From NCBI GenBank assembly GCA_029582165.1, contig CM055882.1:15385001-15449000 (forward strand): a DNA stretch of 64,000 nt, given 5' to 3'. Below, piece after piece: positions 10,775-23,107 of this stretch (position 1 is its first letter; every line of letters starts with the position of its first letter). The notes under the pieces are model-generated. The model was given only the letters and a program-made list of their open reading frames with translations, did not search any database and had not been told where the DNA came from. Both the position numbers and the translations under genes were made by a program. The stretch is from Portulaca oleracea. Its lineage: Eukaryota > Streptophyta > Magnoliopsida > Caryophyllales > Portulacaceae.

Positions 10775-13700
10775 TGTAACATTAACAGACAAAAATTTAG
10801 CCCTAAAATTCAATTATAGAAAAGTCAAAGTCAACTAACATTAACAGACAAAAATTTAGCGGAAGACTCAAACTCTTATTGGGCGTCACTGCCGTATCCC
10901 CGAAGAAATACAAGGCGAGAAGGGAAACTACAACTGTCTGTCAACGACAAACCAACCATCAAACTCAATTTAGAAATAAACTTCAAAACTAACTTCAAGT
11001 CTTTCAAAAAGAAATATAACAAAATTAACAACTACTAGACATGTCGTCCTCACTGCTAATTCCCGTCCCCAGCATTTAGATCTTCACCTGAAAACAAACC
11101 ATTTCAAAAAAATGAGAGGAAAATCTCAATAATGTCTACCCCTAACGTTTAAAACAGTTTAAGTTCATTTCAATTCATTTGAGGGAGAGGGAACAAGTCA
11201 AATCATTTCACAAACCTTTAAACCCTTAACTGTTTTTTTCTCAACCCAACCAAATCATATTTTATTATGCGGGCGGGATACCACATCCCTTAAAGTAACA
11301 AATATCATACCGGATCCCAGATCCTCTGCCTACCACAGGCTACGATCAGGGTCCCAGACCCTTTGCCTACCACAGGCTACGACCAGGGTCCCAGACTCTT
11401 TGCCCACCACAGGCTACGACCAGAATATCAAGAGTTCACATTTCCGCCTACCATAGGCTACGACCAGGGTCCTAGACCCTTTGCCTACCACAGGCTACGA
11501 CCAGGGTCCCAGACCCTTTGCCTACCACAGGCTACGACCAAAATATCAAGAGTTCACCTTTCCGCCTACCACAGGCTAAGACCAGGGTCCCAGACCCTTT
11601 GCCTACCACAGGCTACGACCAAATAAACCCGCTTAATGTTTCACTTGAATTAATAGTATCTTATGCAAAAACTCAATTCACAACTCTCAAGTCAAACCCA
11701 ACCCAGGTTATCAAAACCATTAACAAAACTTCGAATAAAAGACCATCCAATTTCTCGACTCAAATAAACCAAGGTCACAATCGAAACAAAAGATTATCAA
11801 AACAGATGGTCGTATTTCCACAAAAGTCCCCTTTCGGGATGCAATTCTCAAAATAGATTATAAAACATCAAAACACATTTAAAGACCATCCCGGTGGGGA
11901 TTAAAGCATAGACAATTACCTGAATAGCATCACAGTACAGCAATAAGGAGAACACACTTGAGCTCACTATCGTCACGCACTAACTCGGGCCTAGAATAAG
12001 AATAATTATCTAATCAAAACGCGTTCTAATGAAGTTAGTATTAACTATCAACTACCTAACCCATCCCCTAGGAACACTTAGGTTCCTATCATTTATGAAA
12101 TTACACTTAACACCTCCAAGAAAACACATAACGGGATCACACATTATTTTCACTCAACAATTCTTTATAAATAAAAGCAAACAGAGGACAGATTTTAATG
12201 TTCACATAAAACGGGTCACAACTCGACTTCCCGACATTCTATGGGTCTGGTTCTGGACTTTTCGGAAACCTCGGGATGTCTACTAAAACTTCTATGTTGA
12301 TGACTAAGCCCAAATCAGTCCCAAAGGACTCTAAAAATACCCATCTTCCCAATTGGTCCAGATCTGACAGGTTCTGGTAAAAAGATTATAACTCGGGTTA
12401 TACAAATCAAACGTTCTATCCGTAAAATTCCTATGGTTCCTAACATCTAAGGGAACCTCCAGTTAAAAGGGTTCTGTCAAAGAGTAACTATACTAATCGT
12501 GGCAACCCAATCTTTGGACACTAACAAAACTGTCCCGTTACCGGTTCTTAATAAGTTAGTTATTTCGGTTCTAACCTTTACTAATCGGTCTTGGGGTTCT
12601 AATTTGGGCTTAAAACAGTAACTTAGGGTCAAAGGTATATAGTCCAACCCAACTAAGATCCAACATTAAACTTGTAGAATTAAACTTATTTTAAAAACAA
12701 GAAACACTTTAATAAAATTTTAATAAAACTTAAGTCGTACAAGGACTATAATAATTTCTTAAAACATAAAACACGTAAACAAGGTTCAAGAATTAATAAA
12801 GGTGGTTATAACATGTGGGTTTCTTACTTGAAGAATCAAGAAAGACTTAATGAACATGTAATATTTAACAAGAAACCTAATTAATTTTCAAAAATCAAGA
12901 TTTAACAAGAAACGAAATATTAAAAAAGATTGAATCTAAATTAAACAACCTAATTTGTTAATCAAGAATTTAACCTAGATGTTACACTTCCCAATTTCGT
13001 GCATATAATAATGTAGTGATCTAACCTAACATGATTTATAAAGAATATAAAGAATTATAAAGAAACACCTTTAAACCTAATAACCAACTATTACAACCTA
13101 ATCTAATTACAATTTACAACATAAAATTACATATAACAAATAAACAAATTACACATAAAAATTAACAATTTACACATAATTACAACCAAGAAATATTTAC
13201 AAATAATTTTCCCTAAATTACAAAACTAATCGTAAATAAATAATACAATTCAATAATTAATAAAACAATTGAATTTTTTTTTGAAATTAAAAACAGAAAA
13301 GAAAAAGGAAAAAGAAAAGGAAAAAATATCAAAAGAATATTAGAAATTAGTTAGGGTTTACGTTTAGGGTTAGGGTTGCAGGACAGCGGTAGGCGTCGGC
13401 GGTCCAGGCGGTGGCGTCAGTCGAGGGCGGCGGTCGTGGTGGTGGTGGTCGACGTCGGGACACAGCAACGCGACGGCAACAGCGTCAACGGCAGCGGTAG
13501 CAGCAGGGGGGTCGTTCTAGTCGTGCGTCTGGGCGGTTGGTGGCTGGCGTCCAGGCGGCGGCTGCCGCGTCCGGTGGAGACGGCGAGGTCTCGGCCGCAG
13601 CGTGGTGGTGGTGCGCGGTGGCAGCGAAGGTGAGAGAGGAAGAAAGGGAGTGGAATAAAGAGAGAGAAAGGGAGACAAGAGGGAGGATGGTGGTGGTGCG

Positions 13701-14217
13701 TCCTGGCGGTGCAGGCGGCGGCTGCGGCTGCGGTTGGCGTCCGGCTGGGGAGGGGCGGCCGAGAGAGAGGGGGGGAGAGGAGAGGAGAGATGGGAGAGTG
13801 ATGGTTAGGGTTAGGGTTTGAGGGAGAGAGGGAGGGGTTTTATACTTAGCTAATACTTAAGGCCTAATTAACACCTAACTCAACCCAACTAAAACAATTA
13901 AAGAAATCTGATTTTTCTAAAAACAACTAATAATACTAATAATAGTAGTAATAATACTAGTACTAATAATAATATTAATAGTAATCACATAGCAATTAAT
14001 ATTCACGTAATTAATCACATAATAATATTTATAATAACACAAAGATATTAACTCACGAAAAAATACTAATCTACCCTTGTTAGCCCCTCAACTGTCCTAC
14101 GAGCTCAAGCGTTAGCATAAATAAACACATCACGAACAACAGTAAATAACGAAGTCAAACCTACTTTATTAACGACGTTACGGTCAACCTTTTTGAATTT
14201 TTTTTCGGGGTTTTACA
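10775..14217 (-). mobile_element. Solo LTR, Tekay-like family (3443 bp)
   Basis: A lone LTR starting TGTAAC and ending GGGGTTTTACA, flanked by the exact 5-bp duplication GAAAC (10770-10774, 14218-14222). It shares layout with the chromovirus LTRs at 19254 and 29063: an AGCGGAA motif followed by a GTCACTGCCGT / ATTACCGCCGT block near the start, and a GC-rich patch (13376-13800) before the AT-rich end. It carries its own 37-bp minisatellite. By analogy its transcription would run on the minus strand. Open frames in the GC-rich patch are not genes. Confidence 0.8.
11310..11625. repeat. 37-bp minisatellite inside the solo LTR
   Basis: Tandem units contain CCTACCACAGGCTACGACCA followed by GGGTCCCAGACCCTTTG. 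Variant units replace the second half with an AATATCAAGAGTTCAC stretch, giving a two-type alternating array. Units are contiguous with no unique spacers. Confidence 0.9.
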
Positions 14218-14221
14218 GAAA

Positions 14222-14659
14222 CTTTTAAAAATTTAAAGTGAACTATTTGAATCGAAACTTTATGATTTGATAGTATGAACTAATAAAAGCTCAAATATAA
14301 ATTTTGAGCTCCAAATATTTTCATTTGTAGCATATATCGCCACTTTTATCGACATTTTTTTTTTGCGGTTAAATATGACTGAAACTTAAGAGCAAAATTA
14401 AATTTTCTCAGTTTGTCACGGAATTTTATAATACGATAGAAATGATTAAAAAAGTTCAAATATGAATTTTGAGCTCCAAATATTTTCATTTGTAACATAT
14501 ATCGTCACTTTTGTCGACATTTTTTTGCGTTTAAATATGACTGAAACTTAAAAGCAAAATTCAATTTTATCGGTTTGTCACGAAACTTTATAACACGATA
14601 GAAATGATTAAGAAAAGCTCAAATATGAATTTTGAGCTCCAAATATTTTCATTTGTAAT
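14222..14659. repeat. Tandem repeat of about 170-bp units
   Basis: At least three successive units share AATTTTGAGCTCCAAATATT, ATTTTCATTTGTA and GTCGACATTTTTTT. The array resumes after the copia-like solo LTR (15281-15320: GTAACTTATATTGC then TATCGACAT) and has a more diverged relative at 10560-10774. It belongs to the inverted-repeat element. Confidence 0.75.
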
Positions 14660-15280
14660 TGTTAGGATCGAGATTCAGATCTGTTGCCAGTTGTTAGTCA
14701 CTTGTTAGTGTGTAAAATAGAGCAATATATGCAGCGGAAGGAAAAACAGGATGATTACGAAACGAGGATAATAATAGAAAGAGGCAAGGATAAAGATAAA
14801 GGGAGACAGTATTTTTACGTGACAAACCGAAGAACTCGGAGAAAAACCCACGGGCGACAACCAATATCCACTAGTAGAAAAAGAGATATTACAAGAGGTA
14901 GAATATAATCACTCATACACTCTCACAACCTAGGGATGAGTAGGGTGAAGATGTGGAAATAACACCGTACCTCCCTCATGGGGAGTTTTGAAGGCTCTTA
15001 CATCGACTACATTGGTCGCTAACCACGTTATTACAAGGAGAATAAAGACCTCTATTTATAGTAGAATGAAGGAAAGGAAAACTAAGTTAAATATTACAAA
15101 ACCTAGAAACAAAAAACAATAGCCGCCGCAGATGATTTTCCGGAAAGCTATGGTAGCTGGCGGCTCTACGGACGGCGGCGTCTCGATGCTTTTACGTTGA
15201 TGCTGATAAGCGGATAAAAAAGCGGGAGCAGCGTCTTCTTCATTCAAACATGGCCGGATCTTGGGCCATAAAACTCAACA
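14660..15280 (-). mobile_element. Copia-like solo LTR (621 bp)
   Basis: It starts TGTTAGGATCGAG and ends AAACTCAACA, the short TGTT..AACA style common in plant copia LTRs. The flanks are GTAAT (14655-14659) and GTAAC (15281-15285), one mismatch; the surrounding tandem units show that GTAAC is original. A TATA-like CTATAAATAGAGG lies on the minus strand at about 15050-15062, so transcription was probably leftwards. The small ORFs here are incidental. Confidence 0.75.
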
Positions 15281-15449
15281 GTAACTTATATTGCTACTTG
15301 TATCGACATAAATAATCATTTTTCGAAAAATAATTTATTTCCTACCAAACAAAGGAAAATTTGGCATGGAAAACCATTTTCATTGGAAAACCATTTCTCA
15401 TGGAAAACAATTTCCTCATAAATTATTTTCCTCTCAACCAAACACACCG

Positions 15450-16552
15450 TTAAAGAAAAATGAAGAAAAAAAAAGAGATTAACAAATTCGGAATTAAAAC
15501 TTTTAACTTTTAATAATAATAATTTATGAAACTAGCTACCAAAAGATTTTTTAATGCGATTCATTTAATATAAATATTTGTTTTAACTTAATAACGACAT
15601 ATTTATTTAACGTAAATTTTTTACATAGGAGTTCCTGGACACCAATGCTCATGTGGTGGCTACGTCACTGATATTAATTAATTAATCTAATTGTTTATAT
15701 CAATTTTCTTAATTTTTAATTTTTAATTTTTTTAATATGGTTGAGTATAAAGTTATTTATGTTCATTAAAGCATGAGATTGCAGGAATAATGGAGGGAAG
15801 AAATTGTAAGACATATGCAAAAAACCATTTTACAATTTAATAAAAGAAGATTACTCTTTAGACAAATTGATTGTTATACTTGATATCTAACTTTTATGAA
15901 TTATAACTAAACTTAAATAGCTAGTCCCTATATATATATATATATATTTTTTTTGGTTTTTTTGGGGGGTGAGGTTAAAGAAAGTTCATATACTAATACT
16001 TCCATCATTTCATTCCAAAACTTCAAATTAAATTCTAAATTGAATTGATGTTTATATTATACATAGTTGAAAAAGTAAATTTGTATAAAAGGAATAGTAA
16101 TATTTTTGTTTTACACTATGAACAGTTGGAGAAGAAAAGAAGAATGGGGGGTGGAGGACTGGAGAGGGGAGAAGCACATGCATGATACAGAAGAGAACAG
16201 AGAAAGAGGAATGGAATAACAAAAAGGGCGGTTAGTCAACTGTTTTTGGTGAATATGCCAACAGAAACATGAACATCCCAAGAAGCTTTAACTGCCAAGT
16301 GGGGAAGGCAACTAACCTTATCCATTTTAAAACTAATTTAATTTATGAGATTGAGTCTCTCTCCTCTACAGCATGACAATATCCTAAGCTGCCATCTTTC
16401 TTTGACACGTCCACTTGCCTTTGCCATACGAGTCCGCGTGGCCACTTCTTATTGGAACCTCTTTTTATTTAAAGATCCGCACTTCGAATATTAAACTTTA
16501 AATTTAAATTTAATAATTTTCACATTGTACAATTATGTTATGAAAATATACA
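15450..16552. other. AT-rich spacer
   Basis: Nothing gene-like. A short TA run followed by a T tract lies at about 15931-15957. Confidence 0.5.
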
Positions 16553-16562
16553 TATGATAAAT

Positions 16563-16893
16563 GGAAAATTGGATTCTAATAATCCCTACTTTTACCAATT
16601 GGACAATAATGATTCCTACTTTTACTTTGTATTTTGGTGGTCCAAAAAAAATAAAATTGAATTTGAATAGGACGCTGCCGAGTTGAGTGGTGGTGACTCA
16701 GTGGTTTTCTGACATGACACCTTGACAATGTGTTTGACCGGGTTGACTTTAATGTGTCATGTCAGAAAACCACCGAATCACCACCACTCAACCTTACGGC
16801 CCCACCAAATCCAATTTTATTTTTTTACCATCATGTCTGAAAGTGAGTAAATTATTATTGTCGATTAATAGAATTATTAGAATCCAATTTCCC
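16563..16893. mobile_element. MULE-like MITE 2 (331 bp)
   Basis: Ends GGAAAATTGGATTCTAATAA and the complement of GGGAAATTGGATTCTAATAA. The flanking direct repeat is TATGATAAAT (16553-16562, 16894-16903), exact over 10 bp. The interior contains a long hairpin (GTGGTTTTCTGACATGACA near 16699 pairing with TGTCATGTCAGAAAACCAC near 16757). Same family as the element at 8669. Confidence 0.85.
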
Positions 16894-17384
16894 TATGATA
16901 AATTGCCCAAATCTCTTGTAAATATCGACATTTTGTGAAGTTGTGTTGGTCCAATAACCAACGGATGTAGACTTGCATGACCAAGCTACTTCTTCTTCAA
17001 AATAGCTTTTTGGGAATAAGTTTATAGAAATTGTTTCTCTCAAAAGTTTTTGGCGTTTAGTAATACATGTGATAGAAATATTTTTTAAAAGTAGAAATTA
17101 TTAACTAGTGTTTGACTAATAAATACTTATTTTTACTACATTTACACTCAAAAATTGGTATCAGATTCTTTTTATTTATTCACTTTTAACATTTTATAAT
17201 ATATATTTAATTTTTTTCATTATACTATTTCACTTCTATTTTCTAAAAAAATCATTATAATACACATTTAATTTCCTTCTTTATACTAGTTTGTTTCCTA
17301 TTTATTTTTAAAATTACCTGCAGTGGTTTTCCTTCAAAAGTTTTATGTAATAATTTAATTTATAACTTCTGCACATAAGTAGTA

Positions 17385-17621
17385 CTACCTCTGTTTCATA
17401 TTATTTTTCTTTTTTAGGAATTCTGTCGTTAAATTTAAAAATTTAAACCGTAAATTTCTCAATATACACAATGATTTGTTATATAAAATTACTGTTATTA
17501 AATTCGTAATGAAAAAACTATCATAAAAATATAATATTGTAAATGTTAAGAAAATATTGTATTCGAAAACATTAGTGAAAGAGTGACATTAGACAAGACA
17601 AACAATATGGAACAGAGAGAA
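17385..17621. mobile_element. Stowaway-like MITE (237 bp)
   Basis: Left end CTACCTCTGTTTCATATTA and right end AATATGGAACAGAGAGAA form the diverged Stowaway (Tc1/mariner) terminal repeat, related to the consensus CTCCCTCCGT. It is flanked by TA dinucleotides at 17383-17384 and 17622-17623. Confidence 0.75.
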
Positions 17622-18002
17622 TATTAGTCTGAACTTTTTAGTTTTTTTATTTAAAAGAAATTAGATCATATAAACTCCAAGTAATATGTTAAAAGTTGGT
17701 ACACAATATATGAGTTACACATGGAATGCCACATAAGATGTTACCTAAGATAAAAGAAAATAACGCTTAATGAGACATAAATATTGGTTACATAAACAAT
17801 TATCCATAATTTAATAATTTGACTTCAGATATGAATTAAAATAATTAAAACTAAGTTAAGAACACATTTTGATGCTCTATATAATATTTATATAGTATTA
17901 AATTGTGGAAAAAATAATAAGAATTTAATTAGCTAATAGTTTATGATAACAAACAGGGTAAATATTTGTGTATCATTATAGAAATTGGATTATGTCTTAA
18001 TA

Positions 18003-19248
18003 AAATACAACAACAATAGCAACAACAATGTACCAAATTATAGTCTTGCTAACATGTGGTCTGAGGTGGTCCAGATGTAGGCATCCTTACCCCTATGCAT
18101 GGGAGTATATAAAGTGGCTGATTCTGGCAGACCAAAAAAGAAACCTTTTTTTAAAGAAAAAAACTTGGGAACCAAAGGAGCAAGATTCAAAAAAGACAAA
18201 TAAGAAAAGAAGAAAACCTAGGAGCAGGAAACTTCATACTAGCTACCTCACATCCTCTCACCTGATGACTTTAATCCTTCAGACTAGCCTGGTAAACATA
18301 TATAAAGACAAACACATAGAGACCACAAGAAATATAAAGCAAAGTCAAAATCAAGCATCCTAGCTCATATTCTCTCACTCGACAACCTTAATCCTATCCC
18401 GCCAAACATCCCTATCAAGTGCACCATCCTCCACTAGGCCCATGTGTTTCGAATCGGATCTTAATAACATCCTTCATTGACTTTCGAGGCCTACCACGAC
18501 CCCGACGAAGCGATAAAAACATAGCCTTTTCACATCTTCGCACAGGAGCCTTCGCACTTCTCCTATATACATGACCAAACCATCTCAGCCTACTCTCACG
18601 AAGTTTACCCTCAATAGAGGCTACCCCTAACTTCTCGCGACAAACATCATTCCTAATTTTATTCATCTTGGTGAACCCCCAAATCCATTGAACAACATTC
18701 CTAATTTCAACCACATGCAACCTTTGAGAATGCCCCTTCTTAATAGCCCAACACTCTGAACCATATAACATCGGTGGTCTAATTACCACACGGTACACCT
18801 TACCTTTTAGCTTAAGCGAGATTTTCTTATTAAACAATACCCTTGAGGTCGCCTTCTACTTGTGTCTACCCACATGAATCCAATGTATTACGTCATTGAT
18901 AATATCTCTATCACTCTGCAAAATAGATCCTAAGTATCGAAACTTCTCGACCCTAGGAATAATCGTCCCCCCAATCGTTATGTATTCATTGTTGCCTTCT
19001 CGATCAACCTCGTTAAACGGGCATCTCATATACTCAGTTTTTGACCTACTTAATCTAAAACCCCTAGACTCCAAAGCTTCGCGCTAAAACTCTGCCCTGT
19101 CATTCAATCTCTTGCGTGACTCATCAATCAGAACTATATCATCTGTAAAGAGCATACACCACAACAATTCGTCATGGATGTCCTTTGTTAACTCATCCAT
19201 AACCACATCAAATAGAAACGGAATAAAAGTATACCCCTGATGGAGCTC
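18003..19248 (-). pseudogene. RTE-type LINE, 3' part (reverse transcriptase C-terminal half)
   Basis: On the minus strand, starting at the chromovirus junction, the reading ELHQGYTFIPFLFDVVMDEL is the RTE-clade block usually GLHQGS.LSP. It is followed by WCMLFTDDIVLID, where the catalytic A of FADD is T, then RGFRLSRSKTEYMRCPFNE, VEKFRYLGSILQSD, LYGSECWAIKK and RLRWFGHVYRR. These blocks run to about 18415 and are broken by stops at 19085-19087 and near 18855 and by a frame change near 18840. The element ends in an ACAACAACAATAGCAACAAC-like simple repeat (18003-18028), the typical RTE tail on the complementary strand. The 5' continuation is at 32387-32520, beyond the 13-kb insertion. Not functional. 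Confidence 0.88.
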
Positions 19249-19253
19249 GATAT
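19249..19253. repeat. Chromovirus target-site duplication GATAT (left)
   Basis: GATAT here and at 32382-32386 flanks the LTR element exactly. Confidence 0.92.
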
Positions 19254-22200
19254 TGTAACACCCCAATCTTAAACCACAAATTAAATGCTTACTTAGCACC
19301 TAAATTCATGATTAGCGCAGCGGAAAAACTTGACCGGGGCATTACCGCCGTCCCGAAAGAGACAAGGCAACCACAAAACACTAACACTTTTTAAACCACA
19401 AGGAAAACTAACTCCAAACCCAATACATAATTGATACAATCCGTTGAAAATATAGATACATAAACTTAAACATTTGCGAGAGTCTTCCAAAGCGCAATAT
19501 TTGGCTTCCATCCATATCTTAGCTTAGGGACTACCTCAACCTGCTGGAGCTACTTTGGAACAGACTTTCTTGGACCCTGAGAACTCGAGCCTCCTAAAAC
19601 AAAACATTAAAACAACGCGAAAGGTGAGTGGGGAAACACTCGATCTGAAACCTCCAACACGTAAAACCGTTCGAAAACGGTTTCAGTGCCGGCATTTAAA
19701 TTCATTTTGAAAACGGGAAAGGGGATAAACATAAATAAACTTAATGATTTAAGCATAAGGCATAAATAAGTAAAGCTGAACTTAGCTATATGAATGAAAA
19801 ACGTGGAACCCTCATGATCGGTGCAAGCACCTCACACACGCGTATGCCCAAATCGATCGAGATTTGGATTGGGTGACCGTTAAGCGATGCGACAACGGCG
19901 GTCGGGACACTCTGATCAGGAGTGCTAAAAACATAATTAAACTTTATATAACATAAGATGGGTCCACTTTAAAGCATAAAAGACTTGCGTAAAGCATAAA
20001 ACTTGGTAGAACATGAATTAACTCGCACGAAGGCGGTAAAGGTTGGACAATTTGCGTACCTTGAGACGCTAAAAACTTGGGTGGTGCGGCTCGGCTTGGA
20101 GATGGCGCTTGCAACTTGACGGCTAAGACGGAAATAAATAATAACGAAGAACCAACAAGGTTCTAAATTAGAATCATAACTTAGAAACTTAGTAAAATAA
20201 TTAAAACGACTTTTTAGAAATAAAATTTCAGGTTTAAGTAAAGATAATGTTCAAGGTATAACTCGGGCTAGGAAAATCGGAATAAAGCAAAAGAGTATAT
20301 CCCGGAATAGGGAAAAATGAGATCTACAACTTTGATGAAAGGGCCAGAGGCTAAAAATGAAGGGAAGGGTCCCAAAATGGGCCCGGACAGCAGCTGAATC
20401 AATGAAAATAAAGGGTTTCGGGTTGAAATTATATAGAGAAATTGACGTAGAAAGGTAGAATCGATAGATAGAACTTGTATCTTTTGAAGGATAACTTGAT
20501 TGATGAAAGATGAGATTAAAAGATTAGAGGTTGAATATGAAATTAGAAAAATTCCCTTGAGATTTACTTAGAAGGATAATATTGATGGAGTAAACGATGG
20601 AAGAAAGATAGGTAATGTAATTTGAGGGGAAAAATCCATGAGTTGAGACTTTAGAAAACTCATCATAAGAACTATTTAGAACTTGGACGACCTTAGGTAG
20701 ATAGATACTTTAACCAACTCAAAGGTATCGAATTATTAACTTAATGTTCACCGGGAGGCACGTAAAACTTATTCTCAAACTCTTATTTTTGGATAAATAA
20801 CTTTGGGACATAACCCGGTTTCTAACTATACTTCTCCACTTAAAGGCTTAACTCGAGGTTATAATTTGTAATCATCATTTATCAAGGCTTAAGGACCCTT
20901 ATTGACTTAGCTTAGAACCTTAGAAATGGGTTTTTTACCACTTATAAATTGGGCAGAATATTCACACAGGACAACCCGGTTTCCGGGGCTTATAACTTAT
21001 ACTCCGATATCGTATGACTACAAACCATACCTTTTCGGAAAGCTCGCGGCATAATCTAAAACTCTCATGTTTTCCTCAAAAACCAAAGAAATCTCTAAGA
21101 GGTCGAAAAATAGCTCATAACCTACTGACTTTAAACTCGTATGTAAAAATCCGGTTTCACGGTTTTGCTCATAACTTGGTCGATTCAAGACGGAATTTAG
21201 AAATTCCAAAGCCTATGGTTTTCTAATACTTTGGGCTATCTAATGGAGCAAAAATCTGGGCAAAAATCCAACTTTAAAAATTCCGAAAATTTCCAGAACT
21301 GGGCAGAACGTTTTTAGCTCTTGAAATTGACTCTAATGGTGATTTAAGCTCCCAAACTTGTGATCATTCTCCATTAAACTCTACTTGGCTAAAATCTACC
21401 ATATTTTCAGAAATTATAACACCTAAATAAGCTCATCAAAAGCTTCAAGAATGACATGCAACCATGAATTCAATACCAATAACACATTCTAGTAATTTTT
21501 ACCTCAAAATACACTTAATTCACCCAAATTAAACCTTATAACACTTGAATCAACAACTTCATACTTTATAATCTGTCCTTAAGTTTAGAAATTCACCAAG
21601 AAACAACATGCAACATGATTTTATCATCATCCAACACAAATCCAACAAAGATATCTCAAGAACAACCAAAATACACATGTATCTCTTTCAAAATTAAACC
21701 CTAATAACCATAATCTGAAAATTACACTAAAAGAGAGTAAAAGAAGTAAAAATTGACAAGAATAACATGTAATTATCATGAAAATCAGATTAGGGTATAA
21801 AAGAGTGAAATTGGGGGTTTTAGAACTTACCCTTTGGGTTAAAATTGGATGAAATTCAAGAGAGGAGGAGAAGGGGTGGCGGGCCGGTGGCTTCTGGCGG
21901 CACGGCGGCGGAAATGATGGCCGCGGTGGTCGGACGTCGGCTGGGCAGGCACGGCTGGGTGGAGCAGAGAGCAAAGAGGGAATGGGTTTGTAGAGAGAAA
22001 GTGGAAGTGGGTTTGAATTAGAATGAGGAAGAAATGGGTCCTCTAGTTAACTCTACTAATATATATTCCAATCAACTTAACAATACAACTATAACCCACT
22101 TAAAATCTGAAAATATAACATTAGGTAGGATAATTATAAATATAATAAATTTATATAGCTAGTTTAGTACAAGATAAAATTAACCGATAACAATCGGGTT

Positions 22201-22588
22201 GAAATAAAATAGAACTTGAACGGAAAAAATTAAATAAATAGAAAATAAATACCACTTGTACTTAAATTAAATAAAATAAATATAACTCAAATAAAATAAA
22301 TTGAGTTTTGGAATAATAAAATATAATCTTCTAGAAGTAAAATAATTAAACCCTTTTTCCGATTAAAATTACGTATACGGTAACCCGATACGAATTTACT
22401 TAATAGGTAAATAAAATAATTTTGGAACTTATAATTCCGATACTTGATACGCTTTGCCATCTCCTGCACGAAACCTGACACCGATAAAATAGATAATACT
22501 TGAAAATAAACGCGAAAAATTTATACGCAATTTAGATAATTACGGTATTAACGCTTAATTAATCGCGATTTTGGGGCGGGTTATTACA
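19254..22588 (-). repeat. Chromovirus 3' LTR (3335 bp)
   Basis: On the plus strand it reads TGTAACACCCCAATC to GGGCGGGTTATTACA. It differs from the 5' LTR by single-base homopolymer indels, a few substitutions and two short scrambled patches (about 19880-19911 and 21855-21960). No gene; a 115-codon minus-strand frame at 21627-21974 is not preserved in the other LTR. Confidence 0.95.
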
Positions 22589-22604
22589 TCCTCCCCCCCT
22601 AAAA
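22589..22604 (-). promoter_or_regulatory. Polypurine tract
   Basis: On the minus strand TTTTAGGGGGGGAGGA lies directly upstream of the 3' LTR, where plus-strand DNA priming is expected. Confidence 0.85.
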
Positions 22605-22656
22605 AGAAGTTTCGTCCTCGAAACTTGACGATGATCATAAAACGCGTTTGTTTACC

Positions 22657-22941
22657 TTAGAAGAGATGGGGATATTGTTTCTTCATGTTTTCTTCGGTCT
22701 CCCACGTGGCTTCCGACGTGTCTTGATTCGCCCATAGCACTTTGACTAAGGGAACTTCTTTCGTTCGTAGCTTCTTGATTCGCCGATCCAGAATTTGAAT
22801 CGGTTGTTGCTTGACGGTTAAATCTTCTGCTAGAAGCGGTGGTTCCCCCACTAGAATATGACTTGGGTCCGGTACATATTTCCGAAGTTGCGACACATGA
22901 AAAACATCGTGGATTCCTCCTAAGCTAGATGGTAACTCCAC
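22657..22941 (-). pseudogene. Integrase C-terminus with chromodomain-like tail
   Basis: The 94 residues read LGGIHDVFHVSQLRKYVPDP, then QPIQILDRRIKKLRTKEVPL, VKVLWANQDTSEATWETEE and KKQYPHLF to a stop. These are the conserved integrase C-terminal blocks followed by the chromodomain-like module of chromoviruses, thought to direct integration to modified chromatin. The spacing matches the Tekay lineage. It is separated from the integrase core by a frame change near 22940-23040, with the linker partly readable at 22925-23107. Confidence 0.88.
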
Positions 22942-23107
22942 TCGGTACGCTACCGGGTTGACTTTTTCTATGATTGGGTATGGCCCAATGTAGCGTGGGC
23001 TTAGCTTCCCTTTGACATTGAATCTCCGATCCCTTTGGTCGGAGAAATCTTGAGAAAAACGTGATCTCCAACTTGAAACTCGAGAGGTTTCCGCCTCTTA
23101 TCTGCAT

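Larger units (their letters stand above)
10400..15449. mobile_element. Inverted-repeat element carrying two nested solo LTRs
   Basis: The left end (GTGTGTTTGGTAGGGGAAAA, from 10400) and the complement of the right end (GGTGTGTTTGGTTGAGAGGA, to about 15449) are diverged inverted repeats of roughly 50 bp or more, rich in GGAAAAT motifs. Removing the two solo LTRs leaves about 1 kb, including a tandem array of units near 170 bp. No coding capacity and no clear target duplication are seen, so the superfamily is unassigned. Confidence 0.55.

Noticed and set aside
11310..11625. CRISPR-like look of regularly repeated units
   Set aside because: Units are directly contiguous, without unique spacers, and the sequence is plant nuclear DNA; it is a minisatellite.
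13350..13380. TTTAGGGTTAGGGTT as a possible interstitial telomere repeat
   Set aside because: Only two to three units, a common motif in plant leaders; it lies inside an LTR.
13376..13821. Arginine/glycine/valine-rich ORFs of 85 and 94 codons
   Set aside because: They lie in the GC-rich patch of a solo LTR; composition alone explains the absence of stops.
18028..18363. 111-codon plus-strand ORF, lysine-rich
   Set aside because: Antisense to the 3' untranslated end of the RTE LINE; no family resemblance.
21627..21974. 115-codon minus-strand ORF with proline-rich start and hydrophobic tail
   Set aside because: Inside the 3' LTR; the near-identical 5' LTR does not preserve the frame.
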